64,000 nt of DNA from positions 451,501-515,500 of the forward strand of contig NZ_CP139478.1 in assembly GCF_034259105.1 (NCBI RefSeq). Direction: 5' to 3'. Below the pieces are notes generated by a model. That model searched no databases, was not told where the DNA came from, and saw only the letters and a program-made list of their open reading frames with translations. Shown here in pieces: positions 38,780 to 47,942 of the stretch. A program made the translations under genes and the position numbers. How positions within the stretch are numbered: position 1 is the first letter of the stretch; every line of letters starts with the position of its first letter. This DNA is from Limosilactobacillus reuteri. Lineage in GTDB: Bacteria > Bacillota > Bacilli > Lactobacillales > Lactobacillaceae.

Positions 38780-40688
38780 GTGCGCCCGGCATGGGTATTA
38801 GCTAGGTGGTGAAAGTCCGCTATGGGCCGTAGTAGTCGGAACCATGAGCTGAGGACAAGGGTGTCCACCGTGAGGTGGAATCTGAAGGAAGTCTAAGGCA
38901 AAGTACTGCATCGATGAACAAGAAGTAGCTATAAGGCTGGAATTAACTGGATAAGGCTGCTAGACAAGTTGAAGTCCAATACTACTCGAAGTTAGTCTCA
39001 GTAAAGCTAACGATGACATGGTACGAAAGCTAATATTCTTACCCGGGGAGATCTGGCCTACACGTTTCCGACAAGAGGAATAAGTTTAATTTCCACAGAA
39101 ACAAGCGGTGCAGTGATGCAGTGTTGAGTAAGCCAGAAGTCAGCCGAGGTCATAGTAATTTGAATAATCAGATGAAGGACTGAACGACAATAACTTGTAA
39201 CTTATATCGGAGGTGTAATCAGGTGCGACAATCGCAGAAAACAGAACAACAAGCTGACCGCTTGTCGAGGATAGGCTTGGAAAACCGAAAGTACACAAGG
39301 GCGCGTAGTACCGGTTATGGTGAAGGTAAAGGTATGAGTGTCACTATCCAAGACCTGGTCTTGGATCGCAATAACCTTAATCAGGCTTATTTGCGAGTTA
39401 AGAGAAATAAAGGAGCAGCAGGCGTTGACGATATGACAGTCAATGACCTTCTGCCATATCTCAGAGAAAATAAGACGGAACTGATCGCTAGTTTGCGTGA
39501 GGGCAAGTATAAACCAGCTCCAGTCAAACGGGTAGAAATTCCGAAGCCTAATGGTGGAGTAAGAAGACTTGGAATACCAACGGTGGTGGACCGAATGGTT
39601 CAACAAGCTGTAGCCCAAATTCTTACGCCTATCTTTGAGCGTATTTTCTCTGATAATAGCTTTGGCTTCCGTCCCCACCGTGGGGCCCATGACGCTATTT
39701 CAAAAGTAGTAGATCTTTATAATCAAGGTTATCGAAGAGTTGTCGACTTAGACCTAAAAGCCTATTTTGATAACGTTAATCATGACTTGATGATTAGTAT
39801 CTCCAACAATATATTGATGACCCATGGACACTAAGACTCATTCGTAAGTTTCTAACTAGCGGAGTCTTAGACCATGGGCTTTTCGCTAAGAGTGAAAAAG
39901 GAACCCCACAAGGAGGGCCATTGTCACCACTACTGGCGAACATCTATCTAAATGAGTTGGACGAAGAGTTGACTAGACGTGGTCACCACTTTGTGCGCTA
40001 TGCGGATGATTGTAACATCTATGTTAAAAGTCAACGAGCCGGAGAACGAGTAATGCGAAGCATTACCCAGTTTCTAGAAAAGCGCTTGAAAGTTAAAGTG
40101 AACCCAGATAAAACCAAAGTCGGTAGCCCGCTACGGTTGAAGTTTCTTGGCTTTTCGTTAGGTGTAGACCACAATGGGGCCTACGCCCGTCCAGCTAAGC
40201 AATCGCAACAACGAGTAAAGAAAGCACTGAAGTTATTAACTAAACGTAATCGTGGAATATCTCTGACAAGAATGTTTGAAGAAATTCATCGAAAAATGCG
40301 TGGGTGGCTTCAGTACTACTCAATTGGGAAACTAACTAACTTTATTCAACGCCTTGACAAGTGGTTGAGGGTCCGAATAAGGCAGTATATTTGGAAGCAA
40401 TGGAAAAAGTTTAAAACTAAGGTAACTAACTTACAGAAGTTGGGGCTGTCCCAGCGTGATGCATATGTCTTCGCTAGTACCCGAAAGGGCTACTGGCGAA
40501 CTGCACATAGTAAGACCTTGAGCTATTCTCTAACTAATAGAAAACTGGAACAACTCGGACTTATGAATATGTCCAAGACGCTCCAGTCAATTCAATGTGA
40601 TTAAGTTGTCGAACCGCCGTATACGGAACCGTACGTACGGTGGTGTGAGAGGTCGATAATTGAACTAATCAATTATCTCCTACTCGAT
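38780..40688 (+). mobile_element. Group II intron (class C-like), about 1.9 kb
   Basis: The 5' end reads GTGCGCCCGGCATGGGT, a standard group II intron start, followed by the long conserved domain I region. Near the 3' end a domain V-like hairpin (GAACCGCCGTATACGG..CCGTACGTACGGTGGTG, 40610-40645) and a domain VI hairpin (GATAATTG/CAATTATC) precede CTACTCGAT. The intron sits just past an intrinsic terminator and its RT lacks an endonuclease domain, both typical of class C introns; the class is inferred from these traits. The 3' boundary is uncertain by 1-2 nt. Confidence 0.88.
39223..40604 (+). pseudogene. ltrA: Group II intron reverse transcriptase/maturase, frameshifted
   Basis: The intron-encoded protein is split into 203 codons (39223-39834) and 227 codons (39921-40604). 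Reading continues naturally if one base is restored near 39800: after HDLMIS the downstream frame reads YLQQYIDDPWTLRLIRKFL before TPQGGPLSPLLANI. So a single-base deletion (AGTTAT to AGTAT) explains the break. The RT active site RYADD and the maturase X domain are intact; no HNH endonuclease domain is seen at the C-terminus. The start is GTG at 39223 (SD ATCGGAGGTG). It may be nonmobile unless helped in trans, or the break may be a sequencing error. Confidence 0.88.
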
Positions 40689-40700
40689 TGTATACTAGAT

Positions 40701-41123
40701 TTATTTTTTATGTAGTACTTGCATAATATTTCGCCAAAAGGATCCCTTTGTTTGCTGTTTACTAACGTCTTGCGTTACCTCTACACATCCGAGGTATTTA
40801 TTTTGATCATCACGTAAGGCGTAGAAGGCAATATTTATAGGTTGACCATGATGTTTGATCATAATGCTAATTGAATCGCGGTCTCCGCTATGCATATCAT
40901 GAAGTACTTGTTTAACATGATTTTGACTATGCCCGGGATGAACCTCAAGCACATGTTTACCTAGATCTGCATCAGTTCGCTTGAATAAACGATGTCGATT
41001 AGCTGATGACCAGCGAATGATATCATTTTCATCAATGAAATCGAATTCTACGGGGATGGTTTCAAAAATAGTATTAAGTTGTTCAATACTTAGTTTTCCA
41101 CCTTTAAGATTAATATCTGTCAT
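40701..41123 (-). CDS. Stand-alone PAS domain protein
   Basis: A 140-aa PAS-fold sensor domain: IPVEFDFIDENDIIRWSSANRHRLFKR and GKHVLEVHPGHSQNHVKQVL resemble the C-terminal PAS domain of DUF438 proteins. There the N-terminal part is a hemerythrin-like module, which is missing here. Ligand and partner are unknown; the two His in the VHPGHSQNH segment might hold a cofactor (inference). SD AAAGGAGAG precedes the ATG. It is co-directional with and 11 nt behind the exonuclease gene. Confidence 0.78.
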   Translation of the reverse strand: MTDINLKGGKLSIEQLNTIFETIPVEFDFIDENDIIRWSSANRHRLFKRTDADLGKHVLEVHPGHSQNHVKQVLHDMHSGDRDSISIMIKHHGQPINIAFYALRDDQNKYLGCVEVTQDVSKQQTKGSFWRNIMQVLHKK

Positions 41124-41134
41124 GATTCTCTCCT

Positions 41135-41671
41135 TTAGCCGATTAAATTAATAAAGGGTTGAATTTGTTGCGGGGTAAAATGCTTGCTTTGATAAAGCAG
41201 AATGTTAGCGCAAGCCTGAGCATCATCAAGAGCATTATGGTGGTGATGAAGGTCGATATTTAACGCGTCACAAACAGTATTAAGTTTATAATTTGTTAGT
41301 CCTGGAATCAACTGGCGGCTTGAAGCAACAGTATCGAGTGTCTGGTAGGCGGGGACTTCGATATCGTAATGTTCTAACGTATTCTTTAAAACACTATTAT
41401 CAAACCGATTATTATGGGCAATAACCAGTTTATCAGGAGTGTAGAATTGGTTGATATGTTCCCATACTTCTGGAAAATCAGGAGCATTTTGGACGTCACG
41501 CTCATGAATACCGTGGATCTGAGTATTACGCCAAAAGAATTTAGTATGAGGATTAATTAGGGTGTAAAATTCGTCGGCAATTTGTCCATTCCGAACGATT
41601 GTGAGTGCAAGTGAACATGCACTGTAACGCTTGCCATTAGCAGTCTCAAAGTCCATTGCTATAAAATTCAT
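41135..41671 (-). CDS. DEDDh 3'-5' exonuclease (PolC/DnaQ epsilon-like)
   Basis: A 178-aa exonuclease of the DnaQ superfamily: MDFETANG (ExoI, D and E), VIAHNNRFDNSVL (ExoII) and HNALDDAQACANI (ExoIII with the H-x4-D spacing). Such proteins trim DNA or RNA 3' ends; the physiological substrate is open. I use the ATG at 41671 (MNFIAMD), though an adjacent ATG at 41674 is equally possible; both follow AAGGAGGATG. An ATG at 41689 is upstream of the SD and excluded. Confidence 0.87.
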   Translation of the reverse strand: MNFIAMDFETANGKRYSACSLALTIVRNGQIADEFYTLINPHTKFFWRNTQIHGIHERDVQNAPDFPEVWEHINQFYTPDKLVIAHNNRFDNSVLKNTLEHYDIEVPAYQTLDTVASSRQLIPGLTNYKLNTVCDALNIDLHHHHNALDDAQACANILLYQSKHFTPQQIQPFINLIG

Positions 41672-41798
41672 CATACATCCTCCTTGCAAAAGTCGATAAT
41701 TTTATTTTACAATCAACTAATCATTTTTCAAAACTTTTACTTTTGAAAAATGATACAATAGCTCTTGAAAGTAAATATAAAAAAGGAAGAAATAGAGA

Positions 41799-42695
41799 AT
41801 GGCTAATTTGATGAACGAATTTCCTGATATTGAAATTAAACAAGATGAACCATTAATGAATTACACCTACACTAAAACAGGAGGTCCAGCTGACTGGTTG
41901 GCTTTTCCCGAAACGATTGACCAGGTAAAAGAATTGGTTGATTATGTTCGTGAGCATGAAATGGGCTTAACGGTTTTAGGAAACGCCAGTAATTTGATTG
42001 TTGGCGATGGCGGTATAGATGATTTAACAATTATTCTTACGCGGCTTAATAAAATTGAAGTTCATAATAATAAGGTAACTGCACAGGCAGGAGCATCTTA
42101 TATTGCAACAACCGAGGCAGCTCGTGATAGTGAACTTACTGGATTAGAATTTGCTGCTGGTATTCCGGGCAGTATTGGTGGGGCTGTCTTCATGAATGCC
42201 GGTGCATATGGTGGTGAAACTAAAAATGTTGTTTCCGAGGCTACCGTAATGCTTCCCGATGGAACAATCAAACACCTTACTAATGAAGAATTGGACTTTG
42301 GTTATCGGCATAGCAGTATTCAAGATAATAATGGCGTCGTGTTAGATGCTACGTTTGCTTTGGAACCGGGTAAGTATGATGATATCAAAGCAAGGATGGA
42401 TGACCTGAATGAACGGCGAGAAGCTAAGCAGCCATTAGACCTCCCATCTTGTGGAAGTGTCTTTAAGCGGCCAGAAGGATATTATGCCGGAAAGTTGATT
42501 CATGATGCTGGATTGCAAGGTTATACTTCAGGTGGGGCGCAAGTTTCGACTAAGCATGCTGGCTTTATCGTTAATATTGACCATGGAACCGCAGCAGACT
42601 ACGTAAATGTTATCCATCATGTCCAAAAGACAGTTAAAGAAAAATTTGGTGTTGATCTTGAAACCGAAGTACGGATTATCGGTCGGCAAGATTAA
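41799..42695 (+). CDS. murB: UDP-N-acetylenolpyruvoylglucosamine reductase
   Basis: A 298-aa FAD enzyme of peptidoglycan precursor synthesis, reducing enolpyruvyl-UDP-GlcNAc to UDP-MurNAc with NADPH. The FAD_binding_4 motif [41 protein letters not shown] and the C-terminal [17 protein letters not shown] with catalytic Ser are present; type IIa/b length. SD AAAAGGAAG precedes the ATG. Followed by a terminator and then an IS30 element. Confidence 0.95.
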   Translation: MANLMNEFPDIEIKQDEPLMNYTYTKTGGPADWLAFPETIDQVKELVDYVREHEMGLTVLGNASNLIVGDGGIDDLTIILTRLNKIEVHNNKVTAQAGASYIATTEAARDSELTGLEFAAGIPGSIGGAVFMNAGAYGGETKNVVSEATVMLPDGTIKHLTNEELDFGYRHSSIQDNNGVVLDATFALEPGKYDDIKARMDDLNERREAKQPLDLPSCGSVFKRPEGYYAGKLIHDAGLQGYTSGGAQVSTKHAGFIVNIDHGTAADYVNVIHHVQKTVKEKFGVDLETEVRIIGRQD

Positions 42696-42701
42696 TATTA
42701 T

Positions 42702-42750
42702 AAAGTGCAAATTTATTAAAAGTTTATTAATAAACTTGCACTTTTATTAT
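42702..42750 (+). terminator. Terminator of murB
   Basis: AAAGTGCAA/TTGCACTTT arms with a TTTATTAA/TTAATAAA inner pair, ending in T-rich DNA. Confidence 0.8.
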
Positions 42751-42846
42751 TTTAAAGATAGTGAAGTAATGAATGAATTTAACTTAATAGTTAGGTGCCG
42801 TTAAAAAGGAAAAAGAAATTTGATTAATCTTATTATTTATTAATTA

Positions 42847-43922
42847 CGTCGTTTGTAAAATTAAGTTAGAAAAAGTAAAAAGCCATTTGTGATAGACTTT
42901 TGAATATCCCTAATCAAAAGAAAGGCAATCACAAATGACCTATAAACATCTTACCACACGTGAATTAACTCTCATAGCTGATTTTTGGTATCAAGGTACT
43001 AAAGCTTATCGGGCTGCTAAATTACTTCAGCGTAGTCAAGAAACCATCTATCGTGTTTATCGTTTCCTCAACGACGGTAAAACCATCGACCAATATCTTC
43101 AGACTTATCAGCGACATAAGCGTCGTTGTGGTCGGAAGCAGACCCAACTGCCAACTATCGAAGTTAACTATATCCATGCGCAAATCAAGGCAGGTTGGAC
43201 TCCTGATACTATTATTGGTCGTCATGAACACCCAATTAGCTGCAGTATGCGCACCCTTTATCGCATGTTTGCCCGCAATCAGTATGGCTTTTCCGTTAAA
43301 CAGCTACCGATGAAAGGAAAACGCCATCCCAATGGCTATGTGGAACATCGTGGTAAAGCTGGCCAATTAGGACGCAGTATCTATCAACGATATCGTGATT
43401 TTCCGCATTACCAACATGAATTTGGGCACTTTGAAGCTGATACAGTTCAAGGTAAAGCTCACCGCGGAGCGGTAATGACGCTAGTAGAGCGACAATCCAA
43501 AGTAATGATTGTCCTTAATATTCATCATAAAACAGACGAAGCAGTGAATTGTCAGCTTGATCAATGGCTCGCTAAACTGCCACGTCACTTTGTTAAATCA
43601 ATTACTTTTGATAACGGGAAAGAATTTGCTGGATGGCGAGAAATAGCCAATAAGTATGATCTTCACACCTATTTTGCGGAAGTCGGTGCTCCCAATCAAC
43701 GAGGGTTAAACGAAAATAATAACGGCCTCTTGCGTCGTGATGGTCTTAGTAAAAAGCTAGATTTTCGCGATTTACCAGACGAACTAGTCACTCAGCTAAT
43801 GCATCGTCGCAACAATATCCCACGAAAATCTCTTAATTATCGTACACCATTAGAAGTATTCTTGAGTCATGTCACAGAAGAACAACTTTCACCTTTTTTC
43901 TAATTTAAATTGACATTTCAGG
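42847..43922 (+). mobile_element. IS30-family insertion sequence, copy 2
   Basis: A 1,076-bp element with the same ends as copy 1 (CGTCGTTTGTAAAATTAAG to GACATTTCAGG). It is flanked by TTA at 42844-42846 and 43923-43925, consistent with a 3-bp target duplication. In transposase orientation both copies are inserted at TTA. Composition is close to the host, unlike copy 1. Confidence 0.9.
42935..43903 (+). CDS. IS30-family transposase
   Basis: A 322-aa intact transposase. It has an N-terminal HTH, FGHFEADTVQG and SITFDNGKEF for the two catalytic aspartates, and the glutamate in NQRGLNENNNGLLRR. About 70% identical by eye to the transposase at 13892-14857, with a more AT-rich coding sequence. 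SD AGAAAGG. The element lies between murB and the rbs operon. Confidence 0.93.
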   Translation: MTYKHLTTRELTLIADFWYQGTKAYRAAKLLQRSQETIYRVYRFLNDGKTIDQYLQTYQRHKRRCGRKQTQLPTIEVNYIHAQIKAGWTPDTIIGRHEHPISCSMRTLYRMFARNQYGFSVKQLPMKGKRHPNGYVEHRGKAGQLGRSIYQRYRDFPHYQHEFGHFEADTVQGKAHRGAVMTLVERQSKVMIVLNIHHKTDEAVNCQLDQWLAKLPRHFVKSITFDNGKEFAGWREIANKYDLHTYFAEVGAPNQRGLNENNNGLLRRDGLSKKLDFRDLPDELVTQLMHRRNNIPRKSLNYRTPLEVFLSHVTEEQLSPFF

Positions 43923-44105
43923 TTATGAAAAAATCTCACAAATTGCTCATTGAAAAATTATTTTTATAGATAAAAAGCGATTTCAAAGGGTTTTGAAGTA
44001 TACCGATTCACTGACTGATAAAAACGACTTTGTAATCACTTTCAAAATATGATAGGATATTTAAGTCTCATCCTTGAAAAAATTCACAAAGTAAGGAGTA
44101 TATTT

Positions 44106-45029
44106 ATGAGCAATAATGTAGTTGTTTTAGGAAGTATTAACGTTGATACTACTTATCACGTTGATCGCTTCCCTCAACCTGGTGAAACCATTTCAGCAGT
44201 AAGTAAGAGTTCTGCTCCTGGTGGTAAGGGTGCCAATCAAGCAGTTGCAGCAGCCCGCTCTGGTGCCAAAACGGCCTTTATTGGGGCAGTTGGTTCTGAT
44301 AAAGAAGGAGCTTACATGCTTGAATCATTGGCTGATGATCATATTGATACACGCCACATCATGACTGATGAGTTACACGGTACTGGTAGTGCTGCGATTA
44401 CTTTAGATGCTAATGGTCAAAATGACATTATGGTATATGGCGGTGCCAACCAAGCAATGACCACTGATGTTCTTAACGGCATTGATGATGTTTTAGAAGA
44501 TGCTGACTTTTTAATTAGTCAATTTGAAACACCACAAGAAGTTGCTTTAGATGCATTTAAGCAAGCTAAAAAACACGGTGCTACTACTCTTTTAAATCCA
44601 GCACCAGCTCATGAGATTTTACTAGAATTATTAAAATATACAGATGTTATCACTCCCAATGAAAGTGAATGCGCCTTATTAACAGGTATTGAAATTACTG
44701 ATGAAGAATCAATGTTAAAGAGTGCTGATTACTTCCGTGAACGGGGAGTTAAACACCTTTTAATTACTTTAGGCTCAAAAGGAGTATTTTACTCTACACC
44801 TACAGCCCATGGACTTGTTCCAGCATTTAAGGTTAAGGCAGTTGATACTACTGCAGCTGGTGATACATTCCTTGGGGCATTGAGTTCACAATTAGAAAAG
44901 GACTTGTCAAATGTTGATAAGGCCCTTGTCTACGCACAACGAGCATCTAGTTTAACTGTTCAACAAATGGGAGCAATGCCTTCTATTCCAAATCATGATG
45001 CAGTTCTAGAAGCCTTAGCAGAAAATTAA
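44106..45029 (+). CDS. rbsK: Ribokinase
   Basis: A 307-aa PfkB-family kinase phosphorylating D-ribose to ribose-5-phosphate. It has [23 protein letters not shown] at the N-terminus, [15 protein letters not shown] (sugar-binding) and the C-terminal [13 protein letters not shown] with the catalytic Asp. SD AAGGAG; an in-frame upstream ATG at 44049 is not preferred. It starts the rbsK-rbsD-permease operon and feeds the pentose phosphate/phosphoketolase route. The intergenic stretch 43926-44105 holds only a weak cre-like AAAAAGCGATTTCA (43972-43985). Confidence 0.95.
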   Translation: MSNNVVVLGSINVDTTYHVDRFPQPGETISAVSKSSAPGGKGANQAVAAARSGAKTAFIGAVGSDKEGAYMLESLADDHIDTRHIMTDELHGTGSAAITLDANGQNDIMVYGGANQAMTTDVLNGIDDVLEDADFLISQFETPQEVALDAFKQAKKHGATTLLNPAPAHEILLELLKYTDVITPNESECALLTGIEITDEESMLKSADYFRERGVKHLLITLGSKGVFYSTPTAHGLVPAFKVKAVDTTAAGDTFLGALSSQLEKDLSNVDKALVYAQRASSLTVQQMGAMPSIPNHDAVLEALAEN

Positions 45030-45040
45030 GGAGCATTATC

Positions 45041-45436
45041 ATGAAGAAAACAGGGATTATTAATTCAGAAGTTTCAGCTGTCGTAGCTAATATGGGACAC
45101 ATGGATTGGCTATCAATTGGGGATGCAGGAATGCCAGTTCCATTTGGTACTAAGAAGATTGATTTGGCTGTTGATAAGGAATTGCCAAGCTTTATGGACG
45201 TGTTGAATAACGTTCTTAAGGAAATGAAGGTCCAAAAGATTTACTTAGCTGAAGAAATCAAGGATCAAAATCCAGAACAACTTGAAAATATTAAGAAGGC
45301 ATTACCAGATGTTGAGGTTGCATTTATGCCTCATAGTGAGCTTAAGAAGAGTCTTGCCAAGACGCATGCCTTTATTCGGACAGGGGAAATGACGCCATAC
45401 TCAAACATTATCCTTGAATCAGGCGTAACATTTTAA
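45041..45436 (+). CDS. rbsD: D-ribose pyranase
   Basis: A 131-aa mutarotase that speeds conversion of beta-D-ribopyranose to ribofuranose, the form used by ribokinase. It has the conserved [35 protein letters not shown]-terminus (with catalytic His20) and the C-terminal [30 protein letters not shown] precedes the ATG, 11 nt after rbsK. Confidence 0.95.
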   Translation: MKKTGIINSEVSAVVANMGHMDWLSIGDAGMPVPFGTKKIDLAVDKELPSFMDVLNNVLKEMKVQKIYLAEEIKDQNPEQLENIKKALPDVEVAFMPHSELKKSLAKTHAFIRTGEMTPYSNIILESGVTF

Positions 45437-45455
45437 TATTAGGGGTTAGTTTTTT

Positions 45456-46811
45456 ATGGAAAATGAAGTAAAAAAAGAGAATGGACAAAGTTGGGTTCAA
45501 CTTTCAGACGGTTATTTAAGTCGGACACCAATGTTCCAATTTGTTATTTTATGTTTAATCTTCCCGTTATGGGGAGCAGCGGCCAGTCTTAATGATATTT
45601 TGATTACACAATTTAAGACGGTTTTCACCTTAAATGATACTGCAACTGCCTTTGTTCAAAGTGCCTTTTACGGTGGTTATTTCTTAATGGCAATTCCAGC
45701 TTCAATTCTTATTAAGAAGACATCATATAAGTTAGCAATTCTTATTGGGCTATTATTTTATATTATTGGTTGTGGAATGTTTTTCCCAGCTTCACATGTT
45801 GCTACTTATAGTATGTTTTTAGTTGCTATTTTTGCTATTGCTATTGGTTTGAGTTTTCTTGAAACTAGTTGTGATACATATGCAACGATGTTTGGACCAA
45901 AAGAAACTGCTAACAAACGGTTAAACGTTGCTAATGTTTTGATTCCTCTTGGTGATATCATGGGAATCGTTCTTGGTAAGTACCTTATTTTTGGTGAAGG
46001 TGGAAATATTGCCGACAAGGTTGCTAAGATGTCAAAATCTGAAGCGGAAGCCTACAATGAACACTTGCTTCAATTAACTTTGCAACCTTATAAGTACATC
46101 TTGATTGTTTTAATCATTATCTTTATTGTTTTAGCAGTTACTAAGATGCCTCGCGCTAAGGCCTTCTCAACTGGCTCTGAAACTAAGGAAGATCAACCAT
46201 CACTTGGTGAAACTTTCAACTACTTATTCCACAATAAGCGGTACATGAAAGGGGTTCTCTGTCAGTTTGTTTATGCCGGTATGCAAACGACTGTATGGTC
46301 ATTTACTATTCGGTTAGCATTGCGTCTCGATTCTCATATTTCTGATGCAGCAGCTTCAACTTTCATGATTTACAGTTACATTGCTTGGTTCTTTGGTAAG
46401 TTAGTTGCAAACTGGTTCCTTGACCGTTACTCAATTACTAAGGTATTAACTTGGTTCTCATTACTTGGAACAATTTCATTAGTAATTACCTTTACTGTTC
46501 CTAACATCACAGCGGTAATTGCGGCAATCGCAACTAGTTTCTTCTTTGGACCAGAATGGCCAACGATCTATGCTCATACCCTTGATCAAATTCATGAAAA
46601 GAAGTACACCGAAACTGGTGGTGCATTTATCGTTATGTCCTTAATTGGTGGGGCAATTGTTCCAACAATTCAAGGACGGGTATCAGATTTAACTGGTTCA
46701 ATGCAATTATCATTCATTGTCCCAGCAATTTGTTTCGCACTTATCACTATTTACTTCTGGACTGAGCACCGTTGGGAAAAGGCTCATCCAAATGAAGTTC
46801 AAGAACACTAA
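45456..46811 (+). CDS. FHS-family sugar permease (FucP-like), probable ribose transporter
   Basis: A 451-aa MFS protein with 12 predicted helices, related to the fucose:proton symporter FucP. Typical pieces are FPLWGAAASLNDILITQFK in helix 1, AFVQSAFYGGYFLMAIPASI and FLETSCDTYATMFGP. Its place 19 nt behind rbsD points to ribose uptake; this substrate is inferred from context. SD TAGGGGTT. There is no rbsR repressor gene next to the operon. Confidence 0.85.
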   Translation: MENEVKKENGQSWVQLSDGYLSRTPMFQFVILCLIFPLWGAAASLNDILITQFKTVFTLNDTATAFVQSAFYGGYFLMAIPASILIKKTSYKLAILIGLLFYIIGCGMFFPASHVATYSMFLVAIFAIAIGLSFLETSCDTYATMFGPKETANKRLNVANVLIPLGDIMGIVLGKYLIFGEGGNIADKVAKMSKSEAEAYNEHLLQLTLQPYKYILIVLIIIFIVLAVTKMPRAKAFSTGSETKEDQPSLGETFNYLFHNKRYMKGVLCQFVYAGMQTTVWSFTIRLALRLDSHISDAAASTFMIYSYIAWFFGKLVANWFLDRYSITKVLTWFSLLGTISLVITFTVPNITAVIAAIATSFFFGPEWPTIYAHTLDQIHEKKYTETGGAFIVMSLIGGAIVPTIQGRVSDLTGSMQLSFIVPAICFALITIYFWTEHRWEKAHPNEVQEH

Positions 46812-46834
46812 AATTTCCCAGGAAATAATTTAAT

Positions 46835-46996
46835 AATAAGGGAGCGAGACAGAAGGCACTCGTGACTTCGTTTTCGAGCCCCCGCAAGCAACAATAGGCC
46901 TTCAGCGTTCAACTTTGCCGGACACTGAAGGCCATTGTTGTACTGCGCTGTTCGTATTTTATGGAAGTGACCTAACTTATGTCACAGCTCCTTATT
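46835..46996. repeat. Structured intergenic element, about 160 bp
   Basis: Outer arms AATAAGGGAGC (46835-46845) and GCTCCTTATT (46987-46996) enclose a strong hairpin, CAACAATaGGCCTTCAG/CTGAAGGCCaTTGTTG. A GTGACCTAACTTATGTCAC palindrome lies near the right arm. It has no ORF. It looks like a lactobacillar intergenic repeat or the 3' end of the rbs transcript. Confidence 0.55.
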
Positions 46997-47090
46997 TATT
47001 TCCAAAACTTTAAAGTAATTTTTTCTAGATTAGGCTAAATACGAAATGAAATGATATAATATGAACGTGATTTAGAGGATGGTGAATGCG

Positions 47091-47942
47091 ATGCAATTTA
47101 TAATTTCGCTTCTAACATGGCAGAATCTGATTCACTTAATTGATATCTTAGTAATTTGGTTTTTAATCTACGAGTTATTAATGTTGATTCGTGGTACAAG
47201 AGCTGTCCAGCTATTTCGCGGTATTTTGATCATTATTTTGGTTAAGATTGTTAGTTGGTATGTTGGTTTAAGTACTGTTTCGTGGGTGATGGACCAGATT
47301 ATCAACTGGGGTGTTATTGCAATTGTTATTATCTTCCAGCCAGAGATTCGGCGCGGACTGGAACACCTTGGTCGAGGAACTTTCTTTACTCATAATCAAA
47401 CAGCAAATGAGAAAGAAGAAGATATGATTAAGCAATTAGACCAAGCGATTCAGTACATGTCAAAGCGAAGAATTGGTGCTTTAATGAGTATTCAAATGAA
47501 GACAGGTCTAGAAGAGTATATTGAAACCGGTATTCCACTCGATGCTGATATTTCAGGGGCATTACTTATTAATACTTTTATTCCTAATACGCCCTTGCAT
47601 GATGGAGCAGTGATTATAAAAAATAATCGGATTGCAGTAGCGGCTGCTTATCTTCCTTTGTCTGATAGTAAATTGATTCCTAAAGAATTAGGGACACGAC
47701 ATCGGGCTGCTGTTGGAATTAGTGAAGTGACAGATGCATTGACAATTGTTATTTCAGAAGAAACCGGCGAAGTTTCAATTACGAAAGATAATGAATTAAT
47801 TCGAAACATGTCGCGAGATGAATACCTAAAGTTCTTACGTGCTCAGTTGTATACGCATGAGCCTCAACACGAAAACTTGGTAACAGAACTTTATGCTAAG
47901 TTTCAACGTAAAGGAGGTGGCCGTCATGGGCAAGGACACTAA
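47091..47942 (+). CDS. cdaA: Diadenylate cyclase CdaA (DacA)
   Basis: A 283-aa membrane-bound diadenylate cyclase making c-di-AMP, which controls potassium, osmolyte and cell-wall homeostasis. Three N-terminal membrane helices (about residues 5-80) precede the DAC domain with the catalytic DGA (LHDGAVII) and RHR (GTRHRAAVG) motifs. I use ATG 47091 (MQFIISLL); the in-frame ATG at 47079 abuts GAGG and has no room for an SD, and GTG at 47082 is another option. First gene of the cdaA-cdaR-glmM operon. Confidence 0.94.
   Translation: MQFIISLLTWQNLIHLIDILVIWFLIYELLMLIRGTRAVQLFRGILIIILVKIVSWYVGLSTVSWVMDQIINWGVIAIVIIFQPEIRRGLEHLGRGTFFTHNQTANEKEEDMIKQLDQAIQYMSKRRIGALMSIQMKTGLEEYIETGIPLDADISGALLINTFIPNTPLHDGAVIIKNNRIAVAAAYLPLSDSKLIPKELGTRHRAAVGISEVTDALTIVISEETGEVSITKDNELIRNMSRDEYLKFLRAQLYTHEPQHENLVTELYAKFQRKGGGRHGQGH

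Noticed and set aside
39202..39690. 162-aa minus-strand ORF in the group II intron
   Set aside because: Antisense to the reverse transcriptase coding sequence; no independent support.
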